DNA of 64,000 nt from Rhizophagus irregularis (Eukaryota > Glomeromycota > Glomeromycetes > Glomerales > Glomeraceae): assembly GCF_026210795.1 (NCBI RefSeq), contig NC_089436.1, positions 5,022,001-5,086,000 of the forward strand, read 5' to 3'. Below the pieces are notes generated by a model. It was not told where the DNA came from. It worked only from the letters and a program-made list of their open reading frames with translations, and ran no database searches. Positions 1 to 10,616 of this stretch are shown piece after piece. The first letter of the stretch is position 1. Each line of letters starts with the position of its first letter. Both the position numbers and the translations under genes were made by a program.

Positions 1-751
1 CTACTCCATAATCATAATATTCAACATTATTCATTGAATTAATATCACCTTTGTCTTCAGTTCCTATTTCAAGTTGGTGATAGTATTCAGGATGATATGT
101 AATATCATTTAAAGGTTTTGATTGATTCAATTGTATTTTTATTTCTTCTCCATTTGGTATCTTAAATGATGGCTGAAGGTGATTAAAAAATTCAATAACA
201 GATGGATTATCAACAAAAGAAAAGTGAATTTCAGCTGCTTTGACTAGTAAAGATTCAAGAAATTTTTGCTCTTCTTCACTCATACAATCATTAATTTCAT
301 TAATTTTTATAGTATTTTGTTGTCTAGATTGTTTCAATTTTGATTTTACGTTATTCGGAGCTTGTTCACATTTTTCAATATGGATTTGCATTCGTTGAGG
401 AACAGCTCGTTTAAATTCTTTAAAACAGTATTTACATTGTACATTAGGGTGTGAGTCTTCACGTTTACCAATTATAGAAAAATCTTTCCAAACAGGTCCC
501 TTTTTTCTTACAACTTCTTCAGCGTAGTCAATTATTGATGTAGTATTACTCTGTTGACTAGATTGTGATTTTGCATTAGTAGGTGCTTTTGGACATTTAT
601 TATCAAGATGCGCTTGCATTCGTTCAGGAACGGCTCGTTGAAAATCTTTTAAACAGTATATACATTGTACAGGAAGATGAGTAGCATCATTTTTATTTAT
701 ACTATTAAAATGCTTCCAGACGGGTCCCTTTTTTCTCTCTATTCTTGTCAT
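1..751 (-). CDS. Tandem BED-type zinc finger protein, 3' part cut by window edge
   Basis: An open minus-strand frame runs from the ATG at 751 to the window start without a stop (250 codons visible). It contains two similar zinc-finger units. Each starts with a GPVWK motif, then has C-x2-C (QCIYC and QCKYC), a conserved RAVP.RMQ.H helix and a closing Cys, at roughly residues 9-54 and 88-133. The layout, an aromatic-rich start then C-x2-C then H-x4-5-C, is that of BED fingers, which bind DNA and usually stand at the N-terminus of hAT transposases or of proteins derived from them. The rest is acidic and unrecognised. No hATC domain is in view because the frame leaves the window. It could be the first exon of a hAT transposase or a domesticated DNA-binding protein; the sequence here cannot decide. 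The ATG is the first in frame. Confidence 0.7.
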   Translation of the reverse strand, partial: MTRIERKKGPVWKHFNSINKNDATHLPVQCIYCLKDFQRAVPERMQAHLDNKCPKAPTNAKSQSSQQSNTTSIIDYAEEVVRKKGPVWKDFSIIGKREDSHPNVQCKYCFKEFKRAVPQRMQIHIEKCEQAPNNVKSKLKQSRQQNTIKINEINDCMSEEEQKFLESLLVKAAEIHFSFVDNPSVIEFFNHLQPSFKIPNGEEIKIQLNQSKPLNDITYHPEYYHQLEIGTEDKGDINSMNNVEYYDYGV

Positions 752-949
752 TTATTATTTTTTAAATGTTCAGATGCGTATAATATAGTGAAAAGTGAAG
801 AAAAAAATAAATGATATTGAAAGGATAAAAAATTTCTAACGATGGTAAGATATTTATAGTTAAAAAATTTTTTGATGATCGTTTTCAAATTTATCTGTTA
901 TACAAACTTTAACTCATATCTAATTTGGTTAGTTTAATATTGAATGATC

Positions 950-983
950 TAATCAGTTAATTAACTTGTTAATTAACTGATTA
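950..983. repeat. Perfect 16-bp inverted repeat with 2-nt loop
   Basis: Arms 950-965 (TAATCAGTTAATTAAC) and 968-983 are exact reverse complements with TT between them. It lies about 200 bp upstream of the BED-finger gene. It could be a cruciform, a binding site or a tiny fold-back remnant. Confidence 0.8.
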
Positions 984-1090
984 GTCGAACACAGCAGTAC
1001 AACAAACATAATGAGATCGGCAGAAATGGAAAGCAACTATACTTGGATTTTGTGATTGTACGACATGACAAACAAATTTTTTGTATAACC

Positions 1091-1160
1091 ATATGTACAG
1101 ACACCTATTGTGTACACCTTAAAAAAAAAAAACAAAAAAAAAATATGTACAGACACCTAT
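1091..1160 (+). repeat. 18-mer direct repeat around a poly-A run
   Basis: ATATGTACAGACACCTAT occurs at 1091-1108 and again at 1143-1160, with an A-rich spacer between. The period is 52 bp and only two copies are seen. Confidence 0.8.
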
Positions 1161-1414
1161 GTATAAAAGTTAAAAAATAAATATAAAGTTATAATGAATA
1201 AAAAAAATATAAAATATAAAATGTAGTTTTTTTCGAGTAGATAAAATCCTATTTGTCACCCCTTATCCGTAGTGTTCGTGCATAATTCCGTAACGCCGGC
1301 CCTGTATGCAAATGCCAGTGCGACTGGGGTAGTTGTTACGAAGTGTAGCGTAGAACAGTTACTGCGGCTGCGCCTTATCATTTGTATTTACGTGCGTTTG
1401 GTCTCTTTTTTCTT

Positions 1415-1790
1415 TCATACGTACGTACGTTTTGATTTATTTATTTGCCATGTATATACGTACAGTACACTCAGTGCAACCATACGTACGTAGGTACGTA
1501 GGAAAAGATCGGCGTATCTGATCTTAATTTTGTAAAATAGTATGTAGTTTGCGTTTTTTGTTAGTACGTATGATTTTAAATCGTACGTATTACTTTGATT
1601 GCTAAATATAGAAAAATTGTACCATACATAGCAAACGTTCATTTTAATATCCATACATGTATGGACACAATCAAAAATACATAAGCATACAATACATACA
1701 ACGTTAAGCATACACTACATGTTTTATAATCACCTAAATTGTACGTATGTAGTGAAAAAAAATCATACATACGTATATAAATCATTCTTT
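1415..1790. repeat. TACGTA-rich palindromic segment
   Basis: The palindromic words TACGTA and GTACGTAC recur many times, for example near 1420-1432, 1485-1500, 1565-1590, 1741-1750 and 1768-1775. Some form imperfect hairpins. This is a degenerate repeat; function unknown. Confidence 0.6.
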
Positions 1791-2785
1791 TTACCAAAAT
1801 ATGAAAATAAAAATTTAAAATAAATATTTTTATTTGTTATACTAGCATGTTATTATTTATGTGCATTTATCTTTGAATAAATAAATTATAAACATAATCA
1901 TATTTAAGCTTTTTGTAAAAATGTATTCATATGTTCTTTATTAAATTTGAATTTTTTAAATTTTTTTAACTTCTCGCAGAACTTAAATTGAAGCTGCTTC
2001 TGCCTGCAAAATACTAAATTACCTATAAAAAAAAATTATAGGATTTCTTGCTACATTATAATCCTAATTCCTTTTTCTTTACCAATCCTAAAGCTTTGAT
2101 AATTTCTTTTACATCTGAGAGAACTATTTCCATTTTATTAATTATTTAATATTTTAATTGATGTAATTATTTTAAATTTATTTATATTTATGTAATAAAA
2201 TATTTATAAAAGAATTTTTTTTTTAAAAAAAAATAAATATTGAATTGATTAAAAAAATTAGGGAAAGATAATTACATAATTATATTTTTTCGTATTTAAT
2301 ATATTGTGTAACTATTGATCAAACTTCGAATTATCATAATTATGTGTTATTTGTACGTAATAAAAAATTTTAAATCATACTATCATACATACATATTATT
2401 TTATACTGTGATAGTAAGTATACAGTATATGTACCATAAAAAAATCATAAAAATTCCTCAAACATACTAACTTACAAAATCATACTATAATATTATATAT
2501 ACTCGCAAAAGATCATCGTACACTACACACAAGGTTCACTGTAAAGTTTAAATGATCTATGTTTAATTAAAGTTAAAATTAACTGAATTTAATCAAAGGA
2601 AATCTCAATAATTTTAGATCTACTAATTAATAATCTTGGGGAAAAATTAAAATCAAATAATCAAAATATTAATCGTAGATGAAAAATTAAAAATTTTATT
2701 TTAATTAATAGTTATAAATATATGTAAAAGTCTTTTAAAAACTTCTTGTCACCTGATCACCAACGTTAAGGTGCAGCAGCATTGA

Positions 2786-3015
2786 TCAGGGAGGGAAAGG
2801 GAGAGAGAAGGGAATAAGGGAAGGTCGAAAGAGCGAGGGATTAGAGAAAGAGAAGGGAAGGGAAAGAGAAAGAGCGAGGGAATAGAGGGAAAGGGAAGGA
2901 AAGAGAAAATGGAAAGAGCGAAAGGAATAAAAGACCTAATAAAAAGAAGATTTAAAGAAAGGAGAAGAGAAGAGAAGGCAGAGAGTAGAGAGACGCCTAA
3001 AAAAAGAAGAAAACA
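2786..3015 (+). repeat. Polypurine (GA-rich) tract
   Basis: About 230 bp of almost pure A/G on the plus strand, with repeated GGGAAAG, AGAGAAGG and GAGCGAGGG words and very few pyrimidines. It stands out sharply from the AT-rich flanks. Confidence 0.85.
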
Positions 3016-3129
3016 ACGTTCGTTAATATAAACAAAAAACTGAACCGACTTTTTTACTTTCAGTCGAAAAAAAATTATTTCTTTTTTTTTACTTCACTAA
3101 CTATTTTTGCTATATACTTACGACAAAAC

Positions 3130-3350
3130 CCTCATTAAGACTACGTGTTGCATGTCATATTTGCATGAGTAAAATTTTTTGATAACTTATGACAATCTGT
3201 ATATGTCAAATGAGTAATTTTTAATTCTAGATTTAATATTTTATATTCAAATTTTCTATTTCAACAGCGTTGATTTTTTGCTTTAATTATAATTCTGTTA
3301 AACCAAATCAGTTGAGTCTACAATGAAAAAAAGTTTAATTATATATTGTA
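3130..3350. repeat. Two-module dispersed repeat, second copy near 15375-15512
   Basis: Segment 3130-3172 is nearly identical in direct orientation to 15375-15417. Segment 3284-3350 is nearly identical but inverted to about 15446-15512. The same two modules therefore lie on both sides of patatin copy 1, with one module flipped. Confidence 0.65.
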
Positions 3351-3489
3351 CCCATTTAAATGACCAAAAGTAGTAAATATCAACAAAGCAAGGAAAAATA
3401 TTCATCAAACTAATTGCAAATGGTATATCAATCCTAAAAAAGTGCAGGTAAGTTATCTTATCATTATTCGGTATCAGGTTCGTCAAATT

Positions 3490-3532
3490 CCATTTCGCCG
3501 AAGCCATTTCACCGAATGAACATTTCACCGAA
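3490..3532 (+). repeat. Triplicated CATTTC(G/A)CCGAA motif
   Basis: The 12-mer CATTTCGCCGAA or CATTTCACCGAA occurs three times (about 3491, 3505 and 3521). It is a short tandem-like cluster in otherwise AT-rich DNA; origin unknown. Confidence 0.7.
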
Positions 3533-4107
3533 AAATTATTCATTCCATTTGTTATTTTATTGCTTTTATATATATTAAATACATAAAGAAAATATTAATC
3601 TAGAAAAATTTTTGATCAGTCAAATTTATTAAATTTATCTCATTGTTGTTTATTATACATTAAATATTTTGTAGAAAAAATAGAATTTATCATAATTACT
3701 ATAAATTATGGGACGAATTCAAATCTTATGTATCTAATAAGTAGCAAATAGCTGGATTGATAGGAGTAAATACTGTATTATGAAATTGAAAACCGAAAAC
3801 ACGTGGATGTTATCAACAACAACAAATAATAAATTAGTATGTATTTAATTTATTTTAATACTTATAAGCGCGAAATTAAACTAATAAACATATTTTTACT
3901 ATTATGATAAATAGCTGTAGGTAAATAAATCAATTAATGAATTTGCATTTATTCATTTTACAAGTTTATGCTTTAAAAATTAGCATTTGTGGTTTCAGAT
4001 TGATTCTGATCGATTTCTAAATTTTAGTAGACGCTGAATCTGTATGGGTCTGTTTTATTTTAACGATATCATATTTGATATTTATAAAAAATTTTTATTA
4101 AAAAATA

Positions 4108-4138
4108 ATGATTTTCACGGCTGCGCCGTGAAAATCAT
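4108..4138. repeat. 14-bp perfect hairpin
   Basis: Arms 4108-4121 and 4125-4138 are exact reverse complements around a TGC loop (ATGATTTTCACGGC). It is GC-richer than its surroundings and could be a small fold-back remnant or a structured RNA element in the duplicated upstream region. Confidence 0.8.
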
Positions 4139-4900
4139 GAAAATTCCAGTGACTCCGTGAAATAACTGATTTATCCCACGGTATCCGTACAATAAAGCCC
4201 TTTAATATATTTATTTAGACTTTTTATATAGACTTTTTATCCATCTTTTTAAATAAACCTCACCCGTGAGAATATCAAGAAAAAAAATCACAAATTTTAA
4301 CTAGGAACCGTGGATAACATTACGAATTCAATACTATATATTAATCTTCAAGTTTTGCATGTGATTGCGAAATATTATATAAGAACATATCATACTGAAG
4401 GAAAAAGATTTCAGTTGTAAATAGTATGAATCAAGTACAGGAGTATTAAGTATCTTGTTATTTTATTAAATAATGGTTCTAGTAGTGAAATTTAAATTCA
4501 TTTTATTTTATTTTAGTTTAGGAAAGTGGTTCGGAAATATAAGTTATAAGAGAATAGCTAAAAAAACATGATAAGTGACGACTTATTATCAAAACGAACA
4601 CCTTTTTGTAATAAAAGTAAACTACTAGTAGAATCGGAATCGCTACAGTAGTACGAAAGTGTGAAAGAACACTTAATAAAAAAAAATTAAGATTAGCCGC
4701 TTAATTCCTTAAACTACTAGTAATTGGTTTGAAAATGAAATGCTGTAAAATATTAAACGAGCGACAAATTGATGGAACGAACCTGCGAAAATTGAATTGA
4801 AAAATGTTTCAGGTGAGCAACTGGTAACACGTGATTTTTTCGAGCCATGTGATTCCTGCGCCACCAGGTCGTGGTAGTGCCTCATCCGAAAGTAGAGGTT

Positions 4901-5125
4901 AGAACCGATTTGAATTTTACTAACCGGGTTTAAAACGATTATAATCGGTTTGCAATTCGATTAACCGGTTTTTACTACAACCGATTTAAACCGGTTAACC
5001 GGTTTGTTACAATCGGTTTAAACCGGTTAACCGGTTTGTTGCAATCGGTTTAAACCGGTTAACCGGTTTGTTGCAATCGGTTTAAACCGATTGCAACCGG
5101 TTTGTTGCAACCGATTTCGATTCAT
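4901..5125. repeat. Left subterminal AACCGGTTT array of the hAT element
   Basis: A run of palindrome-like units mixing AACCGGTTT, AATCGGTTT and TTTAAACCGG, with a repeated ~33-bp block between 4982 and 5100. Subterminal repeats like these are known in hAT elements as transposase-binding sites. Here that role is inferred from position. Confidence 0.8.
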
Positions 5126-5455
5126 CAGTTTCTTTTTTTTTTATTACCTCGATTTTTATTGTAAGTTATCGCAACAATTAAACGGTTATATTAATAATAA
5201 AATATTACATGAAATATTCGCATTATATACTGTATCGCATGCTTTTTTCTTAATTATTATGTAATTATTATGCTGCTGTTAAATTTTTTATTATTAATTA
5301 TTTTAAACGCTTAAATTTTCATGATATAATTTGAACTTATTAATTGTTCATTATTTATTAATTAATTATTAATTGTTCATTATTTATTAATTAATTATTA
5401 ATTGTTCATTATTTATTCATTGTTCATATTTATAAACTAAGAAAAAAATATTTAA

Positions 5456-7778
5456 TTACTCTTCTTTAGATGGGAAAATTTCAAAATGAAAACTATTACG
5501 CTTTAAAAATAACATTTTATCCACCAAATCAGGTGATAAGCGGGTTCTTCTTGCTGAAATATGATTTCCAGCGTCTGAAAATAAACGTTCGCTCGGCACT
5601 GATGTGGACGGAATAGAAAGGTATTTTCGTGCCAGTTGGGATAGAACAGGAAAGATGACCTTGTTTTTAGACCACCATTCCAATGGGTCATTTTTAATTC
5701 CAATTGGCTCTAACCTTGTATAACAAGCTACCTCGCTATCTTCAGGATTTGTTTGTAAACCGCCTTCTAATTCAAGAAAAAAATCATCTTCTTCATAGCT
5801 TTTATCCATAATTAAAGGTTCTTCAATGCCTGGAGCATTTAAACTTTGTTTTAATTCCTCGTATAAGATTAGTACTAGACGCTGCGCCTCATTTCGATTT
5901 TCTTCTGTTGACCAATGAAAATGTTTAAATCTAGGGTCAAGAAATGTAGCGACTAAAGCAATGTCTGTTGGAACTGCCCATAATTCATCCATTGACAAAT
6001 AAATTGCAGCACGAACTTTCTGAAGCAAACCGTTAGTAGAAATAGATGGCAAATACTCTACTCTATTTGGATCTAAGTTGTCCAATTCAGTATTAGAAGA
6101 ACGTACTTGATTTCTGATATTCTGTCCTTGAACATGAGTATTTTTCATTTTTTGACAAAACTGCCTATGTGCATATTGCCAATGCTGACGAGCACCAGCA
6201 GTAGGAATGTCATCATCTGTAACGCTATCATCATCGTCTTCGTAACTTTCACCATATATAAGATTTATGTAAGTTTGAACACTTTCATTATCTTTCGGGG
6301 CAAATTTCTTTTTGAGCAATTCCATATACGGATAAACAAGACTAAGCGTCGGATATTCAGCGCCACATAAACGTCGGGTTACTCTTTCAATTGGTTCCAG
6401 CAACTTCATCATTTCTTGTAAAAACCTATACGTAAACCAAAAAATTTTCGTTAAAGACAGAGTTTAATTAATAAATATAATTATAAAAACAATAAGTTAA
6501 TATTAATTACTCTTTCTCTTCGACTGATAAACATAATTTCTCTAGCTTTTCCCCTTCCTTTTGTGAAGTACGATCCGGCTTAGAAAGTAAAGTTGCCGAG
6601 ACAAACCTCATTGCATTATGTAGTTCCAGAACTCGTTTCCATGCCAGATACGTAGAGTTCCACCTAGTTTTTGTATCCGTTAAAACATCCAGAGGACTTA
6701 CTACTGAATGTTGAATGTCCTGATTCATTTCGTTTTGTGCCTCACGTAGTCGTTGAGCTTGTTTAGGGAGTCGAAAAAAATTTTGCAAATTTTTAATGCG
6801 ACAATGAATCTCCCTACACTGCTTTAGCCCTTCTTGCACTGATAATTGCAGTGTATGAGCCGCACATGGCTGACGTCTTATTACATTGAAATAGTTATCG
6901 TGCAATAGCTCTATCCCCTTCAGCATATTGGCAGCATTGTCCGTCGCTATGGTAAAAACTGTATTATCAAGACGCCATCTATGAATTATTTGAAATAATT
7001 CCTCACTAATGACTTCACCGGTGTGCGGATATTCAATATGATTACAAGAGAGTAAGACTTCTCTAAATTTAAAATCTGACGATAACCAAGTTGCCGTGAC
7101 ACCAAGAAAACTATGTCGAGATTTTGATGTCCATAGGTCGGTTGTTAGGTGAATAGCTGTTACACTATTTAGAAGGAGTGATTGAAGCTGATTATGACAC
7201 CAATTATAGGCTTCGTGAATTAACCCTTTTGCTGTTTTTTCACATGGGATCTTAAATCCTGGTTCACAAGTATAAACAAACTCTCGGAAGGACTCATTTT
7301 GTAAAACATATAAAGGCAGGACAAAATGAATAATAAATTTCATCAACATTTGCGATAATAGTTCTTGCCTTTCCGGAGAACATGTACTTGGACGATTGCT
7401 TGTTTGTACAACTTTTGGCTAATAAGAAATTCCAGTCATTTAATTATGTCATATAAATGATATTTTATTAATTTAGCAATATCGTACCTCATTATTAACA
7501 TCCAAATATTCGGTATAGTTTTCCTTGATTATGCCATGCTTGTCACGCAGGTGAGCGATCAAGTTTGACGTATTACCACCTTTACGACTGTATGGATATG
7601 GATTTTGATTGGCACGCTCACAAATTTTACAGTATGCAATTTCAAAATTTGATTCGTCAGTGCGAAAGAAGAAAGAGGTATGGCTTTTGTTACTACGGGT
7701 AATGCCAATCCGTCTTCGGCTTGTGGATGGCGTAGATGGTGTAGACCGTATAGTTCCGGTATCATCGTCTGAAGTCAT
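5456..7778 (-). CDS. hAT transposase, three exons, 722 aa
   Basis: Best gene model: exons 7778-7488, 7418-6511 and 6425-5456, with GT-AG introns of 69 and 85 nt. The joined length is 2169 nt, a multiple of three, and no stop falls inside. Residues about 48-83 form a BED finger (C-x2-C, then H-x4-H). The middle has the catalytic-core hallmarks of hAT proteins, including '[10 protein letters not shown]' and 'IATDNAANM' with acidic residues and the '[10 protein letters not shown]' segment. The C-terminus is a clear hATC dimerisation domain ('LEWWSKN', '[19 protein letters not shown]', 'RTRLSP'). Length and domain order match full-size hAT transposases. The protein would act in the nucleus on the element's ends. 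Uncertain: the exact splice sites, which are inferred from frame and consensus only. Confidence 0.9.
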
Positions 7779-9959
7779 TTTTTTTTCTTAATTTTTTCTT
7801 TGTAAATTGCAAACTCGAAATTATAAATATTATTTGATTCAAGATTATCATATTACCGTAGAATACAATTTTAATCAATTTCAAATAAAAAAAAAGGAAT
7901 GTATCTGTATGATATTTTTAACAAAAGGAGATTTTTTTTCGCACATATGATCAGTAAACAAAGTTGTCATTTATTATGTACAATGAACGTATATTATACT
8001 AAAAAGAGTTATATTACATTTGTGGCTAAAAATAAATATTACACGTCAAGATTCTTTTTTTAATAGATCATCAAATCGATTATAGAAATAAAGTGAAGAT
8101 CTTCCGGCATTCTTTTTTATTTTCTGATAATGACCGCATATCTTAATTTTTTCAGTTATATCATCAGATCAGAAAAATGAACGTAACGTTCTTCAGACTT
8201 TGAATGGCTAAAAAACTAAAAAAAACCTGAATAACGCAATTCAGAAAAAGAAGATTCGATTTTAAAAAGGAAATCACTTTCCATTTTTGATTTGCCTTTA
8301 TTTTTTCGTCAAAAAAATTAAAGTAAAAAAAGAAATCATTTTCTATTTTTATTTATTTTTTTAAAGTATAATAATAAATTCTTAGAAAATAAAAAAAGTA
8401 ATATGCGCAGTGAATTCTGAATTACGTATTTGTTTGGAAAATATCATTGTACCAGATTATGAAATATTCCGAATTATGCAGATTTTGTACCCCTGAGTTA
8501 CAACATATACCATATAAAGTTAAACTCATTGTTCTCTATGAGATTTGAAGTCACAAGTTTTTCATGAATTTGAAAATCAAACTATTTATCCAGCGTCCAA
8601 TTTAATCGAAAAAATCTTAATCTTACTATCAACGTCGGTCAATTTTCCTAAAAAAAATAATAATTTTGTAAATATAATTATTTATTATTATTATTATTTT
8701 TATTATTATACTCAAAGAGAACGGTGTAAAGGAAAAGTTAATAAATTACACCTACCCGACTGCAAATATACCCCATGAATCCAATATAATTATTAATATA
8801 ATTAAGAAAAAATTGAAAGAAAAAAAAATTAAAAAAAAGTTTAGGGAAAGAAAATGGATAAAGAAAGAGATCGGTTCAAAAAAGGGAATTTCTGAATCTG
8901 AAAAAAAAATAAGTACCGAAAAAATTCCGAAAAAAAAAGGACAATAATTTGGTCCAAAAAGAGTGAAAAAAATTAAACCTAAACGTGAAAAGAATGAGAA
9001 AAATTTTTCGGTTTAAAAAAAAAACTAAACCAAAAGAAAGGGTTTTTCGGTTTGAAAAATTATAATTCTGATTAAGGTAAAATTTCATTAACTGAAATTG
9101 TATTAGTTGATTGAAATGTACACGGTCGGATCGAATAAATAGATCATGTCACGGGTTTTAATTATAAATCCAAACGTCAGACAAATTTTTTTAGTTATCG
9201 TTATAGTTATATAGATTTATCAAAAAATTTATTATAGATTTAATTACAAATTATTAATATGGTTATGTATCTATATAATTAAAAACAATCTCACTAAAAA
9301 AAAAATTCATTAATATCAAGAAAAAAAATTTTCACTCAAATTAATTAGTCGGAAATAATATTGAAAAAAAACAAATCTCAATAAATCAAAAAAGTTCTCA
9401 CTAAATTGAAAAAAAAAATCTCAATAAACAAAAAAAGTTCTCACTAAATCAAAAAAATTCTCACTAAAAAAAACGTCAGAAACCAATATCATTGACTAAA
9501 AAAAATCTTACTAAATATCGAAAAAGCTGTAGGACATAGTTCTAATCTTATAGTCTTGACCCAAAAAAGAATAAATATTTTTTGGGTTAAAAAAATTTTG
9601 GTAAATTGATTAAAGAAACGATAATAATAAAATTTATTTATTTTATGTAAAGTACGATAATAATAAAAAAAGGGATAAAAAAATTAATAAAAAAAAAGAC
9701 TAAAAAGGTAGTTTCAGCTTTTACGTTAAAAAACTGAAAAATAATAACAATTATTATTATATAAATGGTTAGTTGTGGCGGAAATGACCACAAATAAAGT
9801 GCAATTAATAAGATAAATTATACTTTTTTTTGTTAGTATTAATCCAGTTAAAATTTCAATTAACCGGAAATGCTTAGATTGGGTTATCGTAGTCAGTTAA
9901 TTAACAAATATTGAACATTAAGTCATTACTCATTAGTCACCATTCACAAAAATTAAAAA
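7779..9959. other. Non-coding 5' half of the hAT element
   Basis: No gene is recognised. The only frames are AT-driven (for example 8545-8778). About 8830-9190 is a purine-rich low-complexity repeat whose reverse complement resembles 35770-36350, including the word GTCTGACGTTTGGATT. About 9285-9520 is a degenerate minisatellite built on TTCTCACTAAA plus A-runs. The transposase promoter should lie just above 7778. Confidence 0.55.
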
Positions 9960-10145
9960 TCGGTTTTGATCGGTTTGATTAATCGGTTTAAACCGGTTTG
10001 AATATAACCGGTTAATCGGTTTAAACCGGTTGAATATAACCGATTAATCGGTTTAAACCGGTTTGAATATAACCGGTTAACCGAATCGTAAACCGTTTAA
10101 ATTTCGAATCGGTTAAACCCGGTTATAAATCCGATAACCGATTCC
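9960..10145. repeat. Right subterminal AACCGGTTT array of the hAT element
   Basis: Same word family as the left end (CGGTTTAAACCGG, AATATAACCGG), in units of about 36 bp. Together with the left array it brackets the element symmetrically. Confidence 0.8.
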
Positions 10146-10159
10146 GGTTCTAACCTCTA

Positions 10160-10616
10160 TCCGAAAGCATACCAATTATTGGGGCGTCCAAAACGGGAAA
10201 GTTCGGTAATACCATGCAGTAATGTGACTAGAATAATTCTTTCGGTATATATTATGGCTTCTTTTGGTATGAATGGAATTTTTTCTTTGAATATTAGTAT
10301 TGTTCTAATATTTAAATACTAACCTAATCAAGAAAATCTAAGTCACGTGTTTGTGATTTGATTTACATATTTGTCAATTTTTACAATATTGGCCAGATAA
10401 GAATTGTAACCGCGTGTATCTTTTGACTAAAAAAATAAAATTTTTACATTGAAGCAATTTCAATAAAACAGAGTTTGTATTGTACTTTGTGGTACAACCA
10501 CAAAAACTATATTTTTTTTCACTTTTTTTTCCTTTTTTTTATTGAACTTTTTACGCAATTTACATTTTATTCTTCGTTACTTGTGTGAAATAGAACGAGT
10601 AATAATAGAATTCATT
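10160..10616 (+). promoter_or_regulatory. Proximal upstream region of patatin copy 1
   Basis: This segment resumes the homology with the region upstream of patatin copy 2 (about 18830-19328) where the hAT element interrupted it. Shared pieces include 'ggcgtccaaaa', 'ggtaataccat', 'tatatattat...cttttggtatgaatg' and the T-rich stretch before the start codon. No core promoter motif can be named with confidence. Only about 450 bp of native upstream DNA remains next to the gene. Confidence 0.6.

Larger units (their letters stand above)
752..3129. other. AT-rich intergenic region with simple repeats
   Basis: No gene is supported here. The short frames are low-complexity and start or end in AT runs. 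The stretch holds a perfect 16-bp inverted repeat (950-983), an 18-mer direct repeat, a TACGTA-rich segment and a polypurine tract, listed separately. Confidence 0.6.
3351..4892 (+). other. Spacer; from about 4020 the upstream part of the duplicated patatin block
   Basis: No gene is supported. From about 4020 the sequence aligns by eye with 18160-18830 upstream of patatin copy 2. Shared stretches include the 'gaat(ct)tgtatgggtctg' region, the long TTTTATTTTATTTTAG run, 'aaactactagt', and 'tttcaggtgag...catgtgattcctgcg'. It is therefore the 5' flank of patatin copy 1, now separated from its gene by the hAT insertion at 4893. Confidence 0.65.
4893..10159 (-). mobile_element. Complete hAT DNA transposon (5267 bp)
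   Basis: The ends are perfect inverted repeats: TAGAGGTTAGAACCG at 4893-4907 and its reverse complement ending at 10159. They are flanked by an exact 8-bp target duplication TCCGAAAG (4885-4892 and 10160-10167), the length made by hAT elements. Subterminal AACCGGTTT-type arrays fill both ends, and one transposase gene lies on the minus strand. Transposases of this superfamily cut and paste the element using a BED finger and an RNase H-fold core split by an insertion. The insertion site is in the upstream region of patatin copy 1. Intact ends, an intact target duplication and an apparently intact reading frame suggest recent arrival and possible activity. The 2.4 kb upstream of the transposase is AT-rich, non-coding and holds other repeats. 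Confidence 0.93.

Noticed and set aside
1272-1711. Short frames on both strands in the TACGTA-rich segment
   Set aside because: Composition follows the repeat; no motif, no splice context.
4982-5100. CRISPR-like regular repeats
   Set aside because: Units have no unique spacers and belong to the hAT subterminal array; eukaryotic context.
10542-10616. Upstream extension of patatin copy 1
   Set aside because: It would start with TTG in T-rich DNA. The paralogues align from the ATG at 10617.
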